This document shows, piece after piece, positions 35,016 to 44,031 of a stretch of DNA of 64,000 bases (position 1 is the first letter of the stretch; the number at the start of each line of letters is the position of its first letter). Origin of the DNA: Actinoplanes derwentensis. Its GTDB lineage: Bacteria; Actinomycetota; Actinomycetes; Mycobacteriales; Micromonosporaceae. A program made the translations under genes and the position numbers. A model generated the notes under the pieces. It was not told the DNA's origin. It searched no databases and saw only the letters and a list, made by a program, of their open reading frames with translations. The stretch covers positions 2,294,001 through 2,358,000 of the forward strand of contig NZ_LT629758.1 in the NCBI RefSeq assembly GCF_900104725.1, given 5' to 3'.

Positions 35016-35803
35016 CGCCGCTCCCCCGTCCCGGCACCCGATCGGGCAGCGATCGCCCGCAGCGAAGGCGCGGCCAGCCGAGAAGCGGTCACCCGTGGTG
35101 AACAGGCTAGCGGCGGAGGTTCGGCGGGTTGCGGGGTAGCTGGCCGCCGACGGCAGCGGCGGGCCGCGGGAGTGCGCGGGTGCGGCGGTAAGAACACCGC
35201 CAGCCCTGCGATCACAAGCGCGAACAACCAGCCGATGCCGGGGACGCCGGCACCGGAGGTGACGGTGGCGACGGCACCGGCGACGAGAATCAGCCGCAGC
35301 GTCGTCTCGGCGACGGCGTGGCGCAGTGCTCGTTCGGGGGTGACGTCGTGTTCGAGCCACAGGCGGAGCCGGTCGAAGGACCAGGCGGTGGCCCATCCGA
35401 ACACCGGCCCGAACACCAGGTCGACGGCCCAGCCGACGAGTCCCCAGCGGGTGCGGTAGGCGTACCCGGTCAGGAATCGCACCCCACCGGCGACCGGAAC
35501 ATATCGCCAGTATCCGGTCCCGCTCTCGATCGGCGACCGCCAGTCGGACGACCCGAACCGCAACGCCGACACCGCGCCGCCCGTGTCGTCGCGCCGGTCC
35601 CCGGTGTGCACGCCGTGACCGGCGATCTCGACGCCGGGGAACACCGTGGTGGCGTAGGTGAACGCGGCGGGCTCGGTGCCCGGCACCGGATCGATGCGCC
35701 CGAACCGGGCATCCCACCGCGGATGCCGCCGAGGATCCTGGGTGAACTCCCAGATGCGTTCGAGCGGCGCGTCGATGATCGTCTCGACATGGATCCTGGC
35801 CAC
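35012..35803 (-). CDS. SRPBCC (START-like) protein with C-terminal membrane helices
   Basis: Residues 1-150 are a polyketide cyclase/dehydratase-like SRPBCC domain (RIHVETIIDAPLERIWEFTQ, DPRRHPRWDARFGRIDPVPG), a hydrophobic ligand-binding fold. The C-terminal part has two membrane helices (LRLILVAGAVATVTSGAGVP, IGWLFALVIAGLAVFLPP). GTG 35803 has a GGAGG RBS seven bases upstream; a start at 35830 would overlap the operator palindrome. The operon is preceded by two palindromes that look like TetR sites. Confidence 0.82.
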   Translation of the reverse strand: MARIHVETIIDAPLERIWEFTQDPRRHPRWDARFGRIDPVPGTEPAAFTYATTVFPGVEIAGHGVHTGDRRDDTGGAVSALRFGSSDWRSPIESGTGYWRYVPVAGGVRFLTGYAYRTRWGLVGWAVDLVFGPVFGWATAWSFDRLRLWLEHDVTPERALRHAVAETTLRLILVAGAVATVTSGAGVPGIGWLFALVIAGLAVFLPPHPRTPAARRCRRRPATPQPAEPPPLACSPRVTASRLAAPSLRAIAARSGAGTGERR

Positions 35804-35821
35804 GGCGTTGCCTCCGACAGA

Positions 35822-35867
35822 TTTGAGCACCTGCTCAAACTGTAGCTGACCTTGAGCGATCGCTCAA
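35822..35867. promoter_or_regulatory. Tandem operator-like palindromes
   Basis: TTTGAGCACCTGCTCAAA at 35822-35839 and TTGAGCGATCGCTCAA at 35852-35867 share TTGAGC/GCTCAA arms and are 30 bp centre to centre. They resemble paired TetR-family operators upstream of the SRPBCC-DUF4166 operon, but no TetR gene is adjacent. Confidence 0.7.
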
Positions 35868-35970
35868 ACCAATGACCACCTTCCCGTACGGCCGATCCCG
35901 CTCGTGGTAGCGAAACGCCTCCGGCGCCTGCTCGAACGCGAACACCCGGTCGATCACCGGGCGGAGCCGG
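35835..35970 (-). pseudogene. 3' fragment of a zinc-type alcohol dehydrogenase (split gene)
   Basis: Minus-strand translation reads LRPVIDRVFAFEQAPEAFRY and HERDRPYGKVVIGLS, the C-terminal end of medium-chain (MDR) alcohol dehydrogenases. The preceding part lies 4.5 kb away at 40444-40690. The two were one gene before insertion of the intervening mobile DNA. Confidence 0.78.
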
Positions 35971-35973
35971 CAC

Positions 35974-36300
35974 GGCAAGGACGCCGAACTGACCGGCCCG
36001 GACCGCGAGCACCAGGAGATCTCCGCGCTCGCCCTGCACCTGCTGCAATCCTCCCTCGTTCTGATCAACACCCGGCTCGTTGACCACGTGCTGTCCGAAC
36101 CCGAATGGGCCGGCCGGATGACCGACGAGGACCGGCGTGCCCTGACCCCGCTGTTCTGGTCGCACGAGGCCCTCTACGGGAGATGGATCCTGAAGATGAA
36201 CGAGCGGCTCGACCACACCCGCGGGCCGGCACCCGGGCCGCAAGGTGTTCGCCTGCTGGGTCAATGCGGTGCAGGACCCGCAGGACGGCCGGGGCGCTGA
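35974..36300 (+). pseudogene. C-terminal fragment of a Tn3 transposase
   Basis: The frame reads GKDAELTGPDREHQEISALA, LHLLQSSLVLINTRLVDHVL, SEPEWAGRMTDEDRRALTPL and FWSHEALYGRWILKMNERLD, the extreme C-terminus of Tn3 TnpA. Homology ends near 36231 and the frame runs on without similarity. All upstream domains are missing. Confidence 0.82.
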
Positions 36301-36336
36301 CAGGCGGGGACGTGACGTGGTGACCTAGGCGTCGTG

Positions 36337-36594
36337 TCAGGGGATGACCTGGGCGGACGTTGTTTCGCGGTTGCGCGGTTCAAGGATGTCCTTGACCGCG
36401 GTGATCAGGTCGTGATTGGTGAACGGTTTGGTGAGCATGGCCGAGGGGCGGATCTGTGTGACGTCCGGTGTGCCGGGCAGCAGACGGCCGCTGAGGATGA
36501 CGACGGGGGTGTCGTGCAGGTCGGGATCGACGCTGATGGCGCGGCACAGTTCGAGCCCGGTCAGCTGGGGCTTGTCCCGGTTGACCCCTATCGA
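36337..36594 (-). pseudogene. C-terminal half of a response-regulator receiver domain
   Basis: The frame reads LTGLELCRAISVDPDLHDTP, VVILSGRLLPGTPDV and MLTKPFTNHDLITAVKDIL. This is the second half of a receiver domain (beta4, the switch Ser and the conserved Lys in TKPF). The phospho-acceptor Asp half is absent and an IS30 fragment abuts the 5' end, so the gene was truncated by insertion. Confidence 0.75.
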
Positions 36595-36646
36595 GTACGA
36601 GACCATCATGACCCCACCGGCCAGTCAGGCCGCGTGACTCGACCTG

Positions 36647-36925
36647 TCACCTATCGGTGCAGCAGACCCGCATGACAAACCGTGGGCTTCGCTCGGTCGG
36701 CCGCCGACGCCGTTTGCGCAGCGGCCGGCTGGTGCGCAGTCGCTTCGTCAGCTGGCGGTGCAGGCCACCCCTTCCCCCGTGGTAAAGCGCCTGGTAGATC
36801 GTCTCGTGACAGACATGCCAATACAGCCGATCAGGGTGCGTCAGACGCAGCCACCCCGCAATCTGCTCGGGACTCCACTCAAGCTCCAGCTGGGTGGCCT
36901 TCGGAATGATCGGCTCACGCTGCAT
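36647..36925 (-). pseudogene. IS30-family transposase fragment
   Basis: LELEWSPEQIAGWLRLTHPD, WHVCHETIYQALYHGGRGGL and HRQLTKRLRTSRPLRKRRRR form the pre-catalytic part of IS30 transposases. The helix-turn-helix start and the DDE core are missing. It lies between the response-regulator fragment and the histidine kinase. Confidence 0.82.
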
Positions 36926-37060
36926 CTCGGCTTGCGCCGACCGGCTCTGCCGATCGGCGCTAGCGTGTCCGGGAAAGGGTCAAGGTTCCGCCGCGGGCCG
37001 TGGCGGAACGGCATGGCAAACAAGGGTTTGTCTGACCTTAGTGCGGTCGGGGGGTACCGC

Positions 37061-39274
37061 ATGTCCGGTTCTGATCGTGCCACGTCGGGTGTAAGTCATG
37101 CTGCTGCCGGGATACCGGGACTGGCCGACGGTGCTGTCGCGGAACTCGCCACTGATCAGCGGCTGCTGAGGCGGTCGGTGTGGCTGGTACGTGCCGTCGC
37201 GGCGGGCACGATGTTCCTGGGTGCTCTGGTGCTGGCGGGGTGGGCGTTGCGGGTGGATGCCCTGATGCGGGTGGTGCCGGGGGCGTCGTCGATGAAGCCG
37301 ATGACGGCGGTGAGCTTGACGATCCTCGGGTTCGGCTTGGCCGCCGCGGGCAGCCGCTGGCGAGGCCTGCGGCTCGCGGGCTTACTGGGGTGCTCGGCTG
37401 CGGCGGCGATCGGTGTGCTGGTACTGGTCCAGTACGCGACGGGCGTGGATCTGGGGGTGGACCGGCTGCTGTTTCCCTCGATGATCGCCGGTGACTGGAT
37501 CGCCACCTCGCATCCGGGGCGGATGGCGCCGAACACCGCGGCGGCGACCGTGCTGCTGGCCGCGGCGCAGATACTGACAGGAACAGTGACCACGCGCCGC
37601 CGTATCGCGGGGCTCGGCGCGCAATCGCTGTGTGCGGTCGCGGCGGCTCTGGCCATGATCGGGCTTTACAGCTACGGGCTTGGGGTTTCCCCCTTGCAGC
37701 GGTTCCTGGGCCTGACCGGGATGGCCGTGCACACCGCCGCCGCCGTGTTCATGCTGTCGGTCGCGACGTTTCTCCTGCGGCCGTTGCACGGCCCGGCGCG
37801 GCTGATGGTCACACGGGGCCCAGCCGCGATGCTGACCCGGGCGCTGCTGGCAACGGCGATCTCGGTCCCCCCTCTTCTAGGCTGGGTCCGGCTGCACGCC
37901 CAGTACCGTCTCGGCCTGTTCGACACACGGCTGGGCATAGCGTTGCTGGTCATCGGCAACGTCATCGTGTTGGCCATGATCACTCTGGTGGCCGGTGCCC
38001 GCGCCGCGCAACTGGAGGCCGAACGCGACCACTCCGAGATCCTGCTCAGCCGCCACGCCCAGTTGCAAGCCGTCATGGACAACATGCCGGCAGCCGCGTT
38101 CCTGAAAGATGCAGGCGGCCGGTACATCATGGTGAACGAACACTTCGACACCCATTTCGGCGCGGGCCGTGGCACCGCGGTCGGGCTCACCGACCACGAC
38201 CTGTTCGACAGCGACACCGCCAGCCACCTCGACCAGCGCCTACAGCAGGCACTCACCGACGGCGCCACCGTGCGGTTCGAACATGTCATCGCCCTGTCCG
38301 GTGAGCCGCACACCTATCTGTCGGCGCTACTCGCCCTGCGCCAGGTAGCCGGTCAGGCCTACGCGGTGGCGGGCGTCAGCACCGACATCACCGATCGCAA
38401 GAAGGCCGAGACGAAACTCACCGAGACCGCCGAAGCCTTACGATCCGAACTGGTCCACCGGGAGACGATCGAGGCCGAACTACGCGCCCGGCAAGCCGAC
38501 CTAAAAGCATTCGCCTACGGCGTGGCCCACGATCTCAAGGGGCCGCTGGCCTCGATCAGCGGGTTCGCGGAGATCATCGGAACCGACCTCGCCGACGGCG
38601 TCACCGATCCCGGCGAACTGACGCCGAGCCTGGAACGGATACGCCAGGGTGTGGACCGGATGCAGCGATTCATCGACGACCTGCTCGCCTACGCCACCGC
38701 CAGGGACGCAACCCTCAACCTCGAACCGGTCGACCTGCAACCGCTGGTCGAACAGATCGTCGCCGAACGCACCGATCACCTCCGCACGAACCACACCGGC
38801 GAGAACCCGGCACGATTCCCCGACATCTACACCCGCCAACTCCCGACCGTGTACGCCGATCGCCTGCTCTGCCGGCAACTGCTGGACAACCTCATCGGCA
38901 ACGCCCTCAAGTACACGGCGCCCGGACAGCCAGCGCACGTCGAGATCAGCGCGCAGGCGGGACCTCCGGGCTGGGCCGGGATCACCGTCGCGGACCGGGG
39001 CATCGGCATCCCCGCCGAACAACACCAGCAGATCTTCCACACCTTCCACCGCGCCACCAACGGCAGCAGCTACCAAGGCACCGGCCTCGGCCTAGCCATC
39101 TGCCAACGCGTCGTGGACCGGCACCACGGCACCATCACCGTCACCGACAACCCCGGCGGCGGTAGCCGCTTCACCGCCACACTCCCGCTCAGACCCCCCA
39201 CACCGAACGACGACCGCACCGATCCGGATCCGACCAAGGACACCGACATCACGCCAGCGAGCGCCCTGGGCTGA
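37061..39274 (+). CDS. Membrane sensor histidine kinase with PAS domain
   Basis: The 737-residue protein has about eight N-terminal membrane helices (residues 30-310, MASE-like), a PAS domain at 325-450 (QLQAVMDNMPAAAFLKDAGG, VNEHFDTHFGAGRG), a HisKA domain with His in FAYGVAHDLKGPLASISGF (about 490), and a HATPase domain with LLDNLIGNALKYTAPGQPAH, VADRGIGIPAEQHQQIFHTF and GTGLGLAICQRVV. It resembles phytochrome/bacteriophytochrome-type kinases in its catalytic half. ATG 37061 follows a G-rich RBS. A cut response regulator lies nearby on the other strand, so its partner is probably elsewhere. Confidence 0.9.
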   Translation: MSGSDRATSGVSHAAAGIPGLADGAVAELATDQRLLRRSVWLVRAVAAGTMFLGALVLAGWALRVDALMRVVPGASSMKPMTAVSLTILGFGLAAAGSRWRGLRLAGLLGCSAAAAIGVLVLVQYATGVDLGVDRLLFPSMIAGDWIATSHPGRMAPNTAAATVLLAAAQILTGTVTTRRRIAGLGAQSLCAVAAALAMIGLYSYGLGVSPLQRFLGLTGMAVHTAAAVFMLSVATFLLRPLHGPARLMVTRGPAAMLTRALLATAISVPPLLGWVRLHAQYRLGLFDTRLGIALLVIGNVIVLAMITLVAGARAAQLEAERDHSEILLSRHAQLQAVMDNMPAAAFLKDAGGRYIMVNEHFDTHFGAGRGTAVGLTDHDLFDSDTASHLDQRLQQALTDGATVRFEHVIALSGEPHTYLSALLALRQVAGQAYAVAGVSTDITDRKKAETKLTETAEALRSELVHRETIEAELRARQADLKAFAYGVAHDLKGPLASISGFAEIIGTDLADGVTDPGELTPSLERIRQGVDRMQRFIDDLLAYATARDATLNLEPVDLQPLVEQIVAERTDHLRTNHTGENPARFPDIYTRQLPTVYADRLLCRQLLDNLIGNALKYTAPGQPAHVEISAQAGPPGWAGITVADRGIGIPAEQHQQIFHTFHRATNGSSYQGTGLGLAICQRVVDRHHGTITVTDNPGGGSRFTATLPLRPPTPNDDRTDPDPTKDTDITPASALG

Positions 39275-39375
39275 CGCCGCTTCACCTACATAAGATCCGG
39301 GGACCCTGCGATGTCGCATCCCCCGTTTCCCGGACAGAATCCTGCTCGCTTGCGGCGTCCACCTCCCGTGCGCTG

Positions 39376-39485
39376 TTTCATAGGTGTTCGCTTGTGAAAC
39401 AGTCGGCGAGGCGCTTGCCGTCCAGGGCATCCTTCGTTTCATAGGTCGTTGCATACGGCCGAGGGAACGAAACGTCATATGAAAC
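39376..39485. promoter_or_regulatory. Candidate res site of the second serine recombinase
   Basis: Inverted half-sites GTTTCA/TGAAAC form subsite 1 at 39376-39401 (GTTTCATAGG...TGAAAC) and subsite 2 at 39436-39473 (GTTTCATAGG...GAAAC), with a further TATGAAAC at 39478-39485 directly before the recombinase. Several dyad subsites upstream of the gene is the classic res layout. Confidence 0.65.
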
Positions 39486-39494
39486 ACTTTGCGG

Positions 39495-40407
39495 GTGAGC
39501 GACGACGATTTCCTGCGCGTGGAAGAGCGCGACTGCCCGATGTCCGCATGCGCCGCCCCGGCCGGCTCGCCCTGCCGGACCGGCAAGGGCAAGGTCGCCG
39601 TCCAGAACCACACCGCACGCTTCCGGCTCGTACCGCACCTGACCAAGACTCTTGGCGTCGCCACCCCCGCCGTCCGCAAACCAGGGCCGGCCTGGACCGA
39701 ACTGCCCCGACCTCCCGCCCGTGACGCGGAGCCGGCAGGGCAGGTCCGGATCGGCTACGCCCGCGCGTCCACCGTCCGGCAGTCCCTGGACACCCAACTC
39801 GACTCGCTGCGCTCCGACGGCGTCACCCGAATCTTCTCCGAGAAGATCTCCACCCGCGCCACCCGCCGGCCCGAACCCGACAAGGCCGTCCACCTCGCCC
39901 AGGAGATCCGCGCCTCCGGCGCCGCGGTCACCCTCGTCATCCACGAACACAAACGACTCGGCCGGGCCTGGAACTGGCAGCCCTCGCCGAGCAACTGAAA
40001 GCGTCCGGCGTCGGCCTGGAGTTCCTCACCGGAGAACTCCAAGGCTCACACGACCCGTCCGGGATCGTATTCACCGTACTCGCGGCGCTGTCCGGGATGG
40101 AACGCGAATACATCCGCAACCGCACCCTGGAAGGCCACGAATCCGCCCGCAGCAGAGGCAAGAACATCGGCGGCGCCAGCGTCACCGACAGCGACATGCT
40201 CTCCATGGCCCTGCACCTGCGCAGCCAAGAGCTGAGCCTGCGCGACATCGCCACCCGGCTCGTCATCACCAAAGGCAGAAGAAAGGACAGCACCCATCTC
40301 CCGCGACGATCCTGCGCCTGCTCCGCGAGCACGAGGAAACGACCGCCGCGGCGGGGGTGAGCGCCCGACCAGGCGCCGAGGCCACTCACGGCTCTACCCA
40401 TCAGTAA
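39495..40407 (+). pseudogene. Small serine recombinase, frameshifted
   Basis: It starts with a zinc-knuckle-like segment (CPMSACAAPAGSPCRTGKGK), then the catalytic motif RIGYARASTVRQSLDTQLDS and FSEKISTRATRRPEPDKAVH. Near 39967, after HKRLGR, the frame shifts to LAALAEQLKASGVGLEFLTG, DPSGIVFTVLAALSGMEREY and IRNRTLEGHESARSRGKNIG; near 40290 it shifts again to KGQHPSPATILRLLREHEET. Repairing both shifts would give a full-length enzyme of about 300 residues. GTG 39495 is the likely start. Confidence 0.85.
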
Positions 40408-40443
40408 CTTTGGGGCTGGTGACAGCTACTCAAGCGCGGGGCC

Positions 40444-40690
40444 AACTGGGCGCGGCTGCCGACAGCGATCGCCCGGACGGCCCCGGCGACACCGAACAGC
40501 AGGCGCGAGTCCACCGGCCGGGGAGCGCCGATGGATGGGCCCGCGAGTGAACCGACGAGCGCGACGACCGCGAGCGCACGCAGCGACTGTTCGAGGTCTC
40601 CGGCGGTGTCGACGATCCGGTCGGCACCCCGGCCACCGCTGACCGCACGGACCGCGGCGGACCAATCAGACCCCGCACGGACCGCGGTGT
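40444..40690 (-). pseudogene. Central fragment of a zinc-type alcohol dehydrogenase (split gene)
   Basis: Minus-strand translation gives DWSAAVRAVSGGRGADRIVD, TAGDLEQSLRALAVVALVGS and RLLFGVAGAVRAIAVGSRAQ, the NAD(P)-domain of an MDR alcohol dehydrogenase. It should continue into LRPVIDRVFAF..., found at 35970. The first 170 residues are also missing, lost toward the neighbouring XRE gene. Confidence 0.8.
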
Positions 40691-40839
40691 GCCGGTCCGG
40701 CATCGCGTGGACTTCGCCGGGCCGGTCCGGCATCACGGAGCGGTCGACGACGTGCCGGGCGCCCAGGCCCCGAAGCCGCCGCTCTGCGGCAGGTACTCGG
40801 CCCGCAACGGCCCGTCGCGCCAGCCGGGAAACAGAACCG

Positions 40840-41322
40840 ATGAACACCGACGGATTCCCGGCCGCGTTGCGTCGGTGGCGTACCCGGCGGCGGGTCAGCC
40901 AGCTCGAACTGGCCACCCGGGCCGGGACCACGCAGCGGCACGTCAGCTTTCTGGAGAGCGGCCGGTCCACACCCGGCCGGGCGATGATCGTCCGGTTGGC
41001 GGAGTCCATCGAGGCGCCGCTCCAGGAACGCAACGAACTGCTGCTCACCGCCGGTTTCGCGCCGGCCTATCCGCAGACGGATCTGGACGATCCACGCTTG
41101 GGACCGATCAAGAGCGCATTGACCACCATCTTGTACGGCCACCAGCCCTACCCCGTCGTGGTCGTCGACCGGCACGGTGACCTGATCATGGCGAACGCCT
41201 CGTTCGGCACGCTCGTCGGTGGCGTCGGCACCGCCACCGATGTCGCCGTCGCCGAGTTGCGCCTGGAGGCGTTCCTGCCGGCCGACGAGGCGACCGCAGC
41301 AGCGCTGGCCGGGCTGCGCTGA
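40840..41322 (+). CDS. XRE-family regulator with truncated MmyB-like domain
   Basis: The 160-residue frame has an intact HTH (FPAALRRWRTRRRVSQLELA, TTQRHVSFLESGRSTPGRAM) and the beginning of an MmyB-like ligand domain (LTAGFAPAYPQTDLDDPRLG, YPVVVVDRHGDLIMANASF). Relatives are about 265-285 residues, as for the intact one at 51958-52815, so the C-terminal 100 residues are lost or replaced. It is divergent from the split alcohol dehydrogenase, a typical regulator-target pair. Confidence 0.65.
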   Translation: MNTDGFPAALRRWRTRRRVSQLELATRAGTTQRHVSFLESGRSTPGRAMIVRLAESIEAPLQERNELLLTAGFAPAYPQTDLDDPRLGPIKSALTTILYGHQPYPVVVVDRHGDLIMANASFGTLVGGVGTATDVAVAELRLEAFLPADEATAAALAGLR

Positions 41323-41560
41323 CCTCGACGGCTCAGCTCGGCCGACGGGCGGGAAGGGATCAACTTGGCCGGAGGGCGGGGAGCAGCACGCCGTCGAAGA
41401 TCGCGGTGAAGAACTCCAGGTCGACGGGGCGGCGGCTGGCAGATCACCAACCGCCGGATCCGGGGCATCTGGAGCAACGGCGACCCCGCGGTCCCATCCG
41501 TCACGCTGGGGTGACACCTATCGGTCGTTCGCACTGGTCAGGGCGAACAGAAGATCAAAC
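41323..41560. other. Gene debris
   Basis: Two plausible tail fragments are seen: DLEFFTAIFDGVLLPALRPS on the minus strand near 41360-41435 (like a TetR C-terminus) and GWQITNRRIRGIWSNGDPAV on the plus strand near 41428-41514 (like a SnoaL-type tail). Neither has a start. The region looks like accumulated deletion joints. Confidence 0.35.
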
Positions 41561-42631
41561 TCAGCCGATGGTACGACGGATGCCGCGTCGCACCCGGGCC
41601 AGCATGCCGGGGCGTCCCGCCGGGACCAGGCCCTGCAGGTCCTCAGCGTGACCGATCATGCCGATGATCGTCTCGATGGCCGCGTCCAGGATCTGCCGGT
41701 CGTCCAGTTCGTCGGGGCTGTGTGACTGCCGCATCCCGGCCGGGCGCAGTTCGCCCAGGTCACCGACGATGTGGCAGTCGTAGTCGCGCAGTTCGGTGAT
41801 CTGCTGCTCGGCCAGGCCCATCACCCAGTCGGCACGGTCCAGCCCGACCCCGAAGCGCACCTCGTTGTCGCGTTTCTGCAGCACCGCCCGGACCAAATGC
41901 TGCTGCACCACCCGCTGGTACGGCATCCGGTGCGGATAACGGTCCCCGAGCGCGGCGTTGACGCGGCGCAGCACCTCGATCTCGGGCGCGCCGAGTGACG
42001 GGTTGGAGGTCGGCGCGGCCGGCTCGCACACGCCGCCGGGGATGCCGAGGACGCCGGCGAACCGCTGCCACAGCAGGTCGTGCGACACCCCGGCCGGTGG
42101 GACCGTGACCAGGTGCCGCTGGGCCGGCGGCACCAGGTCGGCCCAGCGCAGGAACATCCGGTTGGCCGTGTAGTGCTCCCAGAACTGCTCGAACTCGCCC
42201 TTCTCCACAGCGGCGAGGAAGTCCTCGAACCGCCAGGTGCTGCGGGCCCGGATGCTCTGCTGCCACATCGACGGCAGCGTCCGCCACAGGTCACGGGCGG
42301 CCACGACGATGTGCACCTCGGCCGGCTGCAGCGTCTCGACGGCACGTTTCGCCTGTTCAGCGCTGGCCGCGCCAAAACCCTCGCTGGTCAGGATCACGTC
42401 ACCACCGAAGGCGGCGGCCTTCTCGGCGAGCAGATCCCACGTCCAGTACGCCTGCGGGTCCCGCCACGGCACGGCACGCAGATCGGTCATCGCCTGGTCG
42501 TGGGCGGCGAACGTCGCCGGGATCAGGATGCCGGCCTTCTCCAGGCGCTCGGCGTTGTCGAAGAGCACGTTCTGCACATAGGTGCTGCCGGTCTTGGGTG
42601 CCCCGATGTGCACGAACACACGCTTCGCCAT
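41561..42631 (-). CDS. Sulfotransferase family protein
   Basis: The 356-residue product starts RVFVHIGAPKTGSTYVQNVL, the 5'-phosphosulfate-binding loop of PAPS sulfotransferases, and has VILTSEGFG and VHIVVAARDLWRTLPSMWQQ, the 3'-phosphate-binding Arg/Ser region. It probably transfers sulfate from PAPS to a glycan or metabolite. ATG 42631 has a GGGGA RBS and starts exactly at the conserved beta strand; the longer frame is not needed. Confidence 0.87.
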   Translation of the reverse strand: MAKRVFVHIGAPKTGSTYVQNVLFDNAERLEKAGILIPATFAAHDQAMTDLRAVPWRDPQAYWTWDLLAEKAAAFGGDVILTSEGFGAASAEQAKRAVETLQPAEVHIVVAARDLWRTLPSMWQQSIRARSTWRFEDFLAAVEKGEFEQFWEHYTANRMFLRWADLVPPAQRHLVTVPPAGVSHDLLWQRFAGVLGIPGGVCEPAAPTSNPSLGAPEIEVLRRVNAALGDRYPHRMPYQRVVQQHLVRAVLQKRDNEVRFGVGLDRADWVMGLAEQQITELRDYDCHIVGDLGELRPAGMRQSHSPDELDDRQILDAAIETIIGMIGHAEDLQGLVPAGRPGMLARVRRGIRRTIG

Positions 42632-42740
42632 GCCGTCCCCACTTCTTTCCCCGTTCACCGTCCGTTGAATGATCAACAAAGCAAGTGAAAAGTTGATGAC
42701 ACAGTCCCGTATCAGGTGTTTACGTCGGGTGACGGGTGGC

Positions 42741-43973
42741 CTACGAACGGCGCGCCTGGGTGCTGAGCAACGGCACCAGGGCCGCGATCACGTAGACCAC
42801 ACCGCACGCCAGCGCCACCGGGCCCGCACCCAGCGCGGCGGCCAGCGGTCCGGCAGCCAGCTGGGACAGCGGGATCGCGATGAACGAGAACAGGTCGTCG
42901 AAGGCCGACACCCGCGACAGCGCCTCCCGCGGCACCCGCGTCTGCAGGGCGGTGTTCCAGGTGATGGCCGAGATCGTGAAACCGAGGCCACCCACGAACG
43001 CCGCCACGGCCACGATCCACGGTTCACCGGAGAAACCCAGCGCCAGCAGTGGCAACGCCGGAAGGACCCCGAACAACCGGCCGGTACGCAACGGTCGCCG
43101 GAACACCAGCCGCACCGCCACGACGCTCATCAGCAGCAGCCCGGCCGCGCGGACCGACAGCACCGCACCCCAGCCGAGCGGGCCACCCCGATCCGACACC
43201 AGCATCGGGCCTAGCACGTTCCACGGGCCGACGTTGACCGCGTTGATCACCGCGAAGGACACGCTGGTCAGCACCAGCCAGTGCTGCGACCGGAAGATCC
43301 GCCAGCCGGCCACGAGGTCACGCCCCAGCCCGGCGGCGGCCGGCGTCCGGTCCCCGACAGGCGTCCGGATTCTGGGCGGCAGTCGCAGGAACAGCACCGC
43401 CGCCAGCAGGTAGCTGCCCGCGTCCACGGCCAGCGCCCAGCCCCCGCCGGCCGTGGCGGTGAGCAGGCCGGCCACGGTCGGCGCGATGATCCGTACGGCG
43501 TGGCCACTGCTGGCCAGCAGCGCGTTGGCCCGCTGCAGATCGGTGTCGGCGACGAGTTCGGGCACGATCCCGCGCAGCGCCGGCGACGCGAAGGCACCGG
43601 CGGCCCCGGCCACCAGCGCGAGCACCGCGATCGACGGAAGGTGGTAGCGGCCGGTGAGCAGCATGACCGCGACACCACCGATGGCGGCCGCGCTGACCGT
43701 GTTGGCGGCGATCAGCAGCAGACGGCGGCTCATCCGGTCGGCCAGCACTCCGCCTGCCAGCAGCAGCACGAGCATCGGCACGATGTTGGCGGCGAGCACG
43801 ATGCCCAGGTCGGTGGCCTGACCGGAGGATTGAAGCACCGCCAGCGACAACGCGACAGTGGTCATCGAACTGCCGAACATGTCGATGGTACGGCCGGTGA
43901 GGAACCACCCGAACCGGCCGCGCAGGAGTCGCCGTACCGGGGTGGTGGAGAGATCGGTGGTCACGGCCGCCAT
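42741..43973 (-). CDS. MFS transporter
   Basis: The 410-residue protein has 12 predicted helices and an MFS loop motif, LLAGGVLADRMSRRLLLIAA, between helices 2 and 3, as in enterobactin-exporter-like (MFS_3) transporters. Substrate unknown. It starts 58 bases from the divergent ArsR-type regulator, with a perfect palindrome between them, so it is almost certainly that regulator's target. Confidence 0.88.
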   Translation of the reverse strand: MAAVTTDLSTTPVRRLLRGRFGWFLTGRTIDMFGSSMTTVALSLAVLQSSGQATDLGIVLAANIVPMLVLLLAGGVLADRMSRRLLLIAANTVSAAAIGGVAVMLLTGRYHLPSIAVLALVAGAAGAFASPALRGIVPELVADTDLQRANALLASSGHAVRIIAPTVAGLLTATAGGGWALAVDAGSYLLAAVLFLRLPPRIRTPVGDRTPAAAGLGRDLVAGWRIFRSQHWLVLTSVSFAVINAVNVGPWNVLGPMLVSDRGGPLGWGAVLSVRAAGLLLMSVVAVRLVFRRPLRTGRLFGVLPALPLLALGFSGEPWIVAVAAFVGGLGFTISAITWNTALQTRVPREALSRVSAFDDLFSFIAIPLSQLAAGPLAAALGAGPVALACGVVYVIAALVPLLSTQARRS

Positions 43974-44003
43974 CGTCGTCGCGTACCGCCGCGGGTTTGA
44001 ACT

Positions 44004-44023
44004 CTTGCGGCAGATGCCGCAAG
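44004..44023. promoter_or_regulatory. Perfect operator palindrome between MFS and ArsR genes
   Basis: CTTGCGGCAGATGCCGCAAG has 9-bp arms and a 2-base centre. It lies in the 58-base divergent intergenic gap and is the obvious binding site for the adjacent regulator. Confidence 0.8.
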
Positions 44024-44031
44024 GTCGGCGC

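Noticed and set aside
40401..41048. 215-residue minus-strand frame as a complete gene
   Set aside because: Only its C-terminal part matches alcohol dehydrogenase; the rest is opposite the XRE gene, so it is listed as a fragment.
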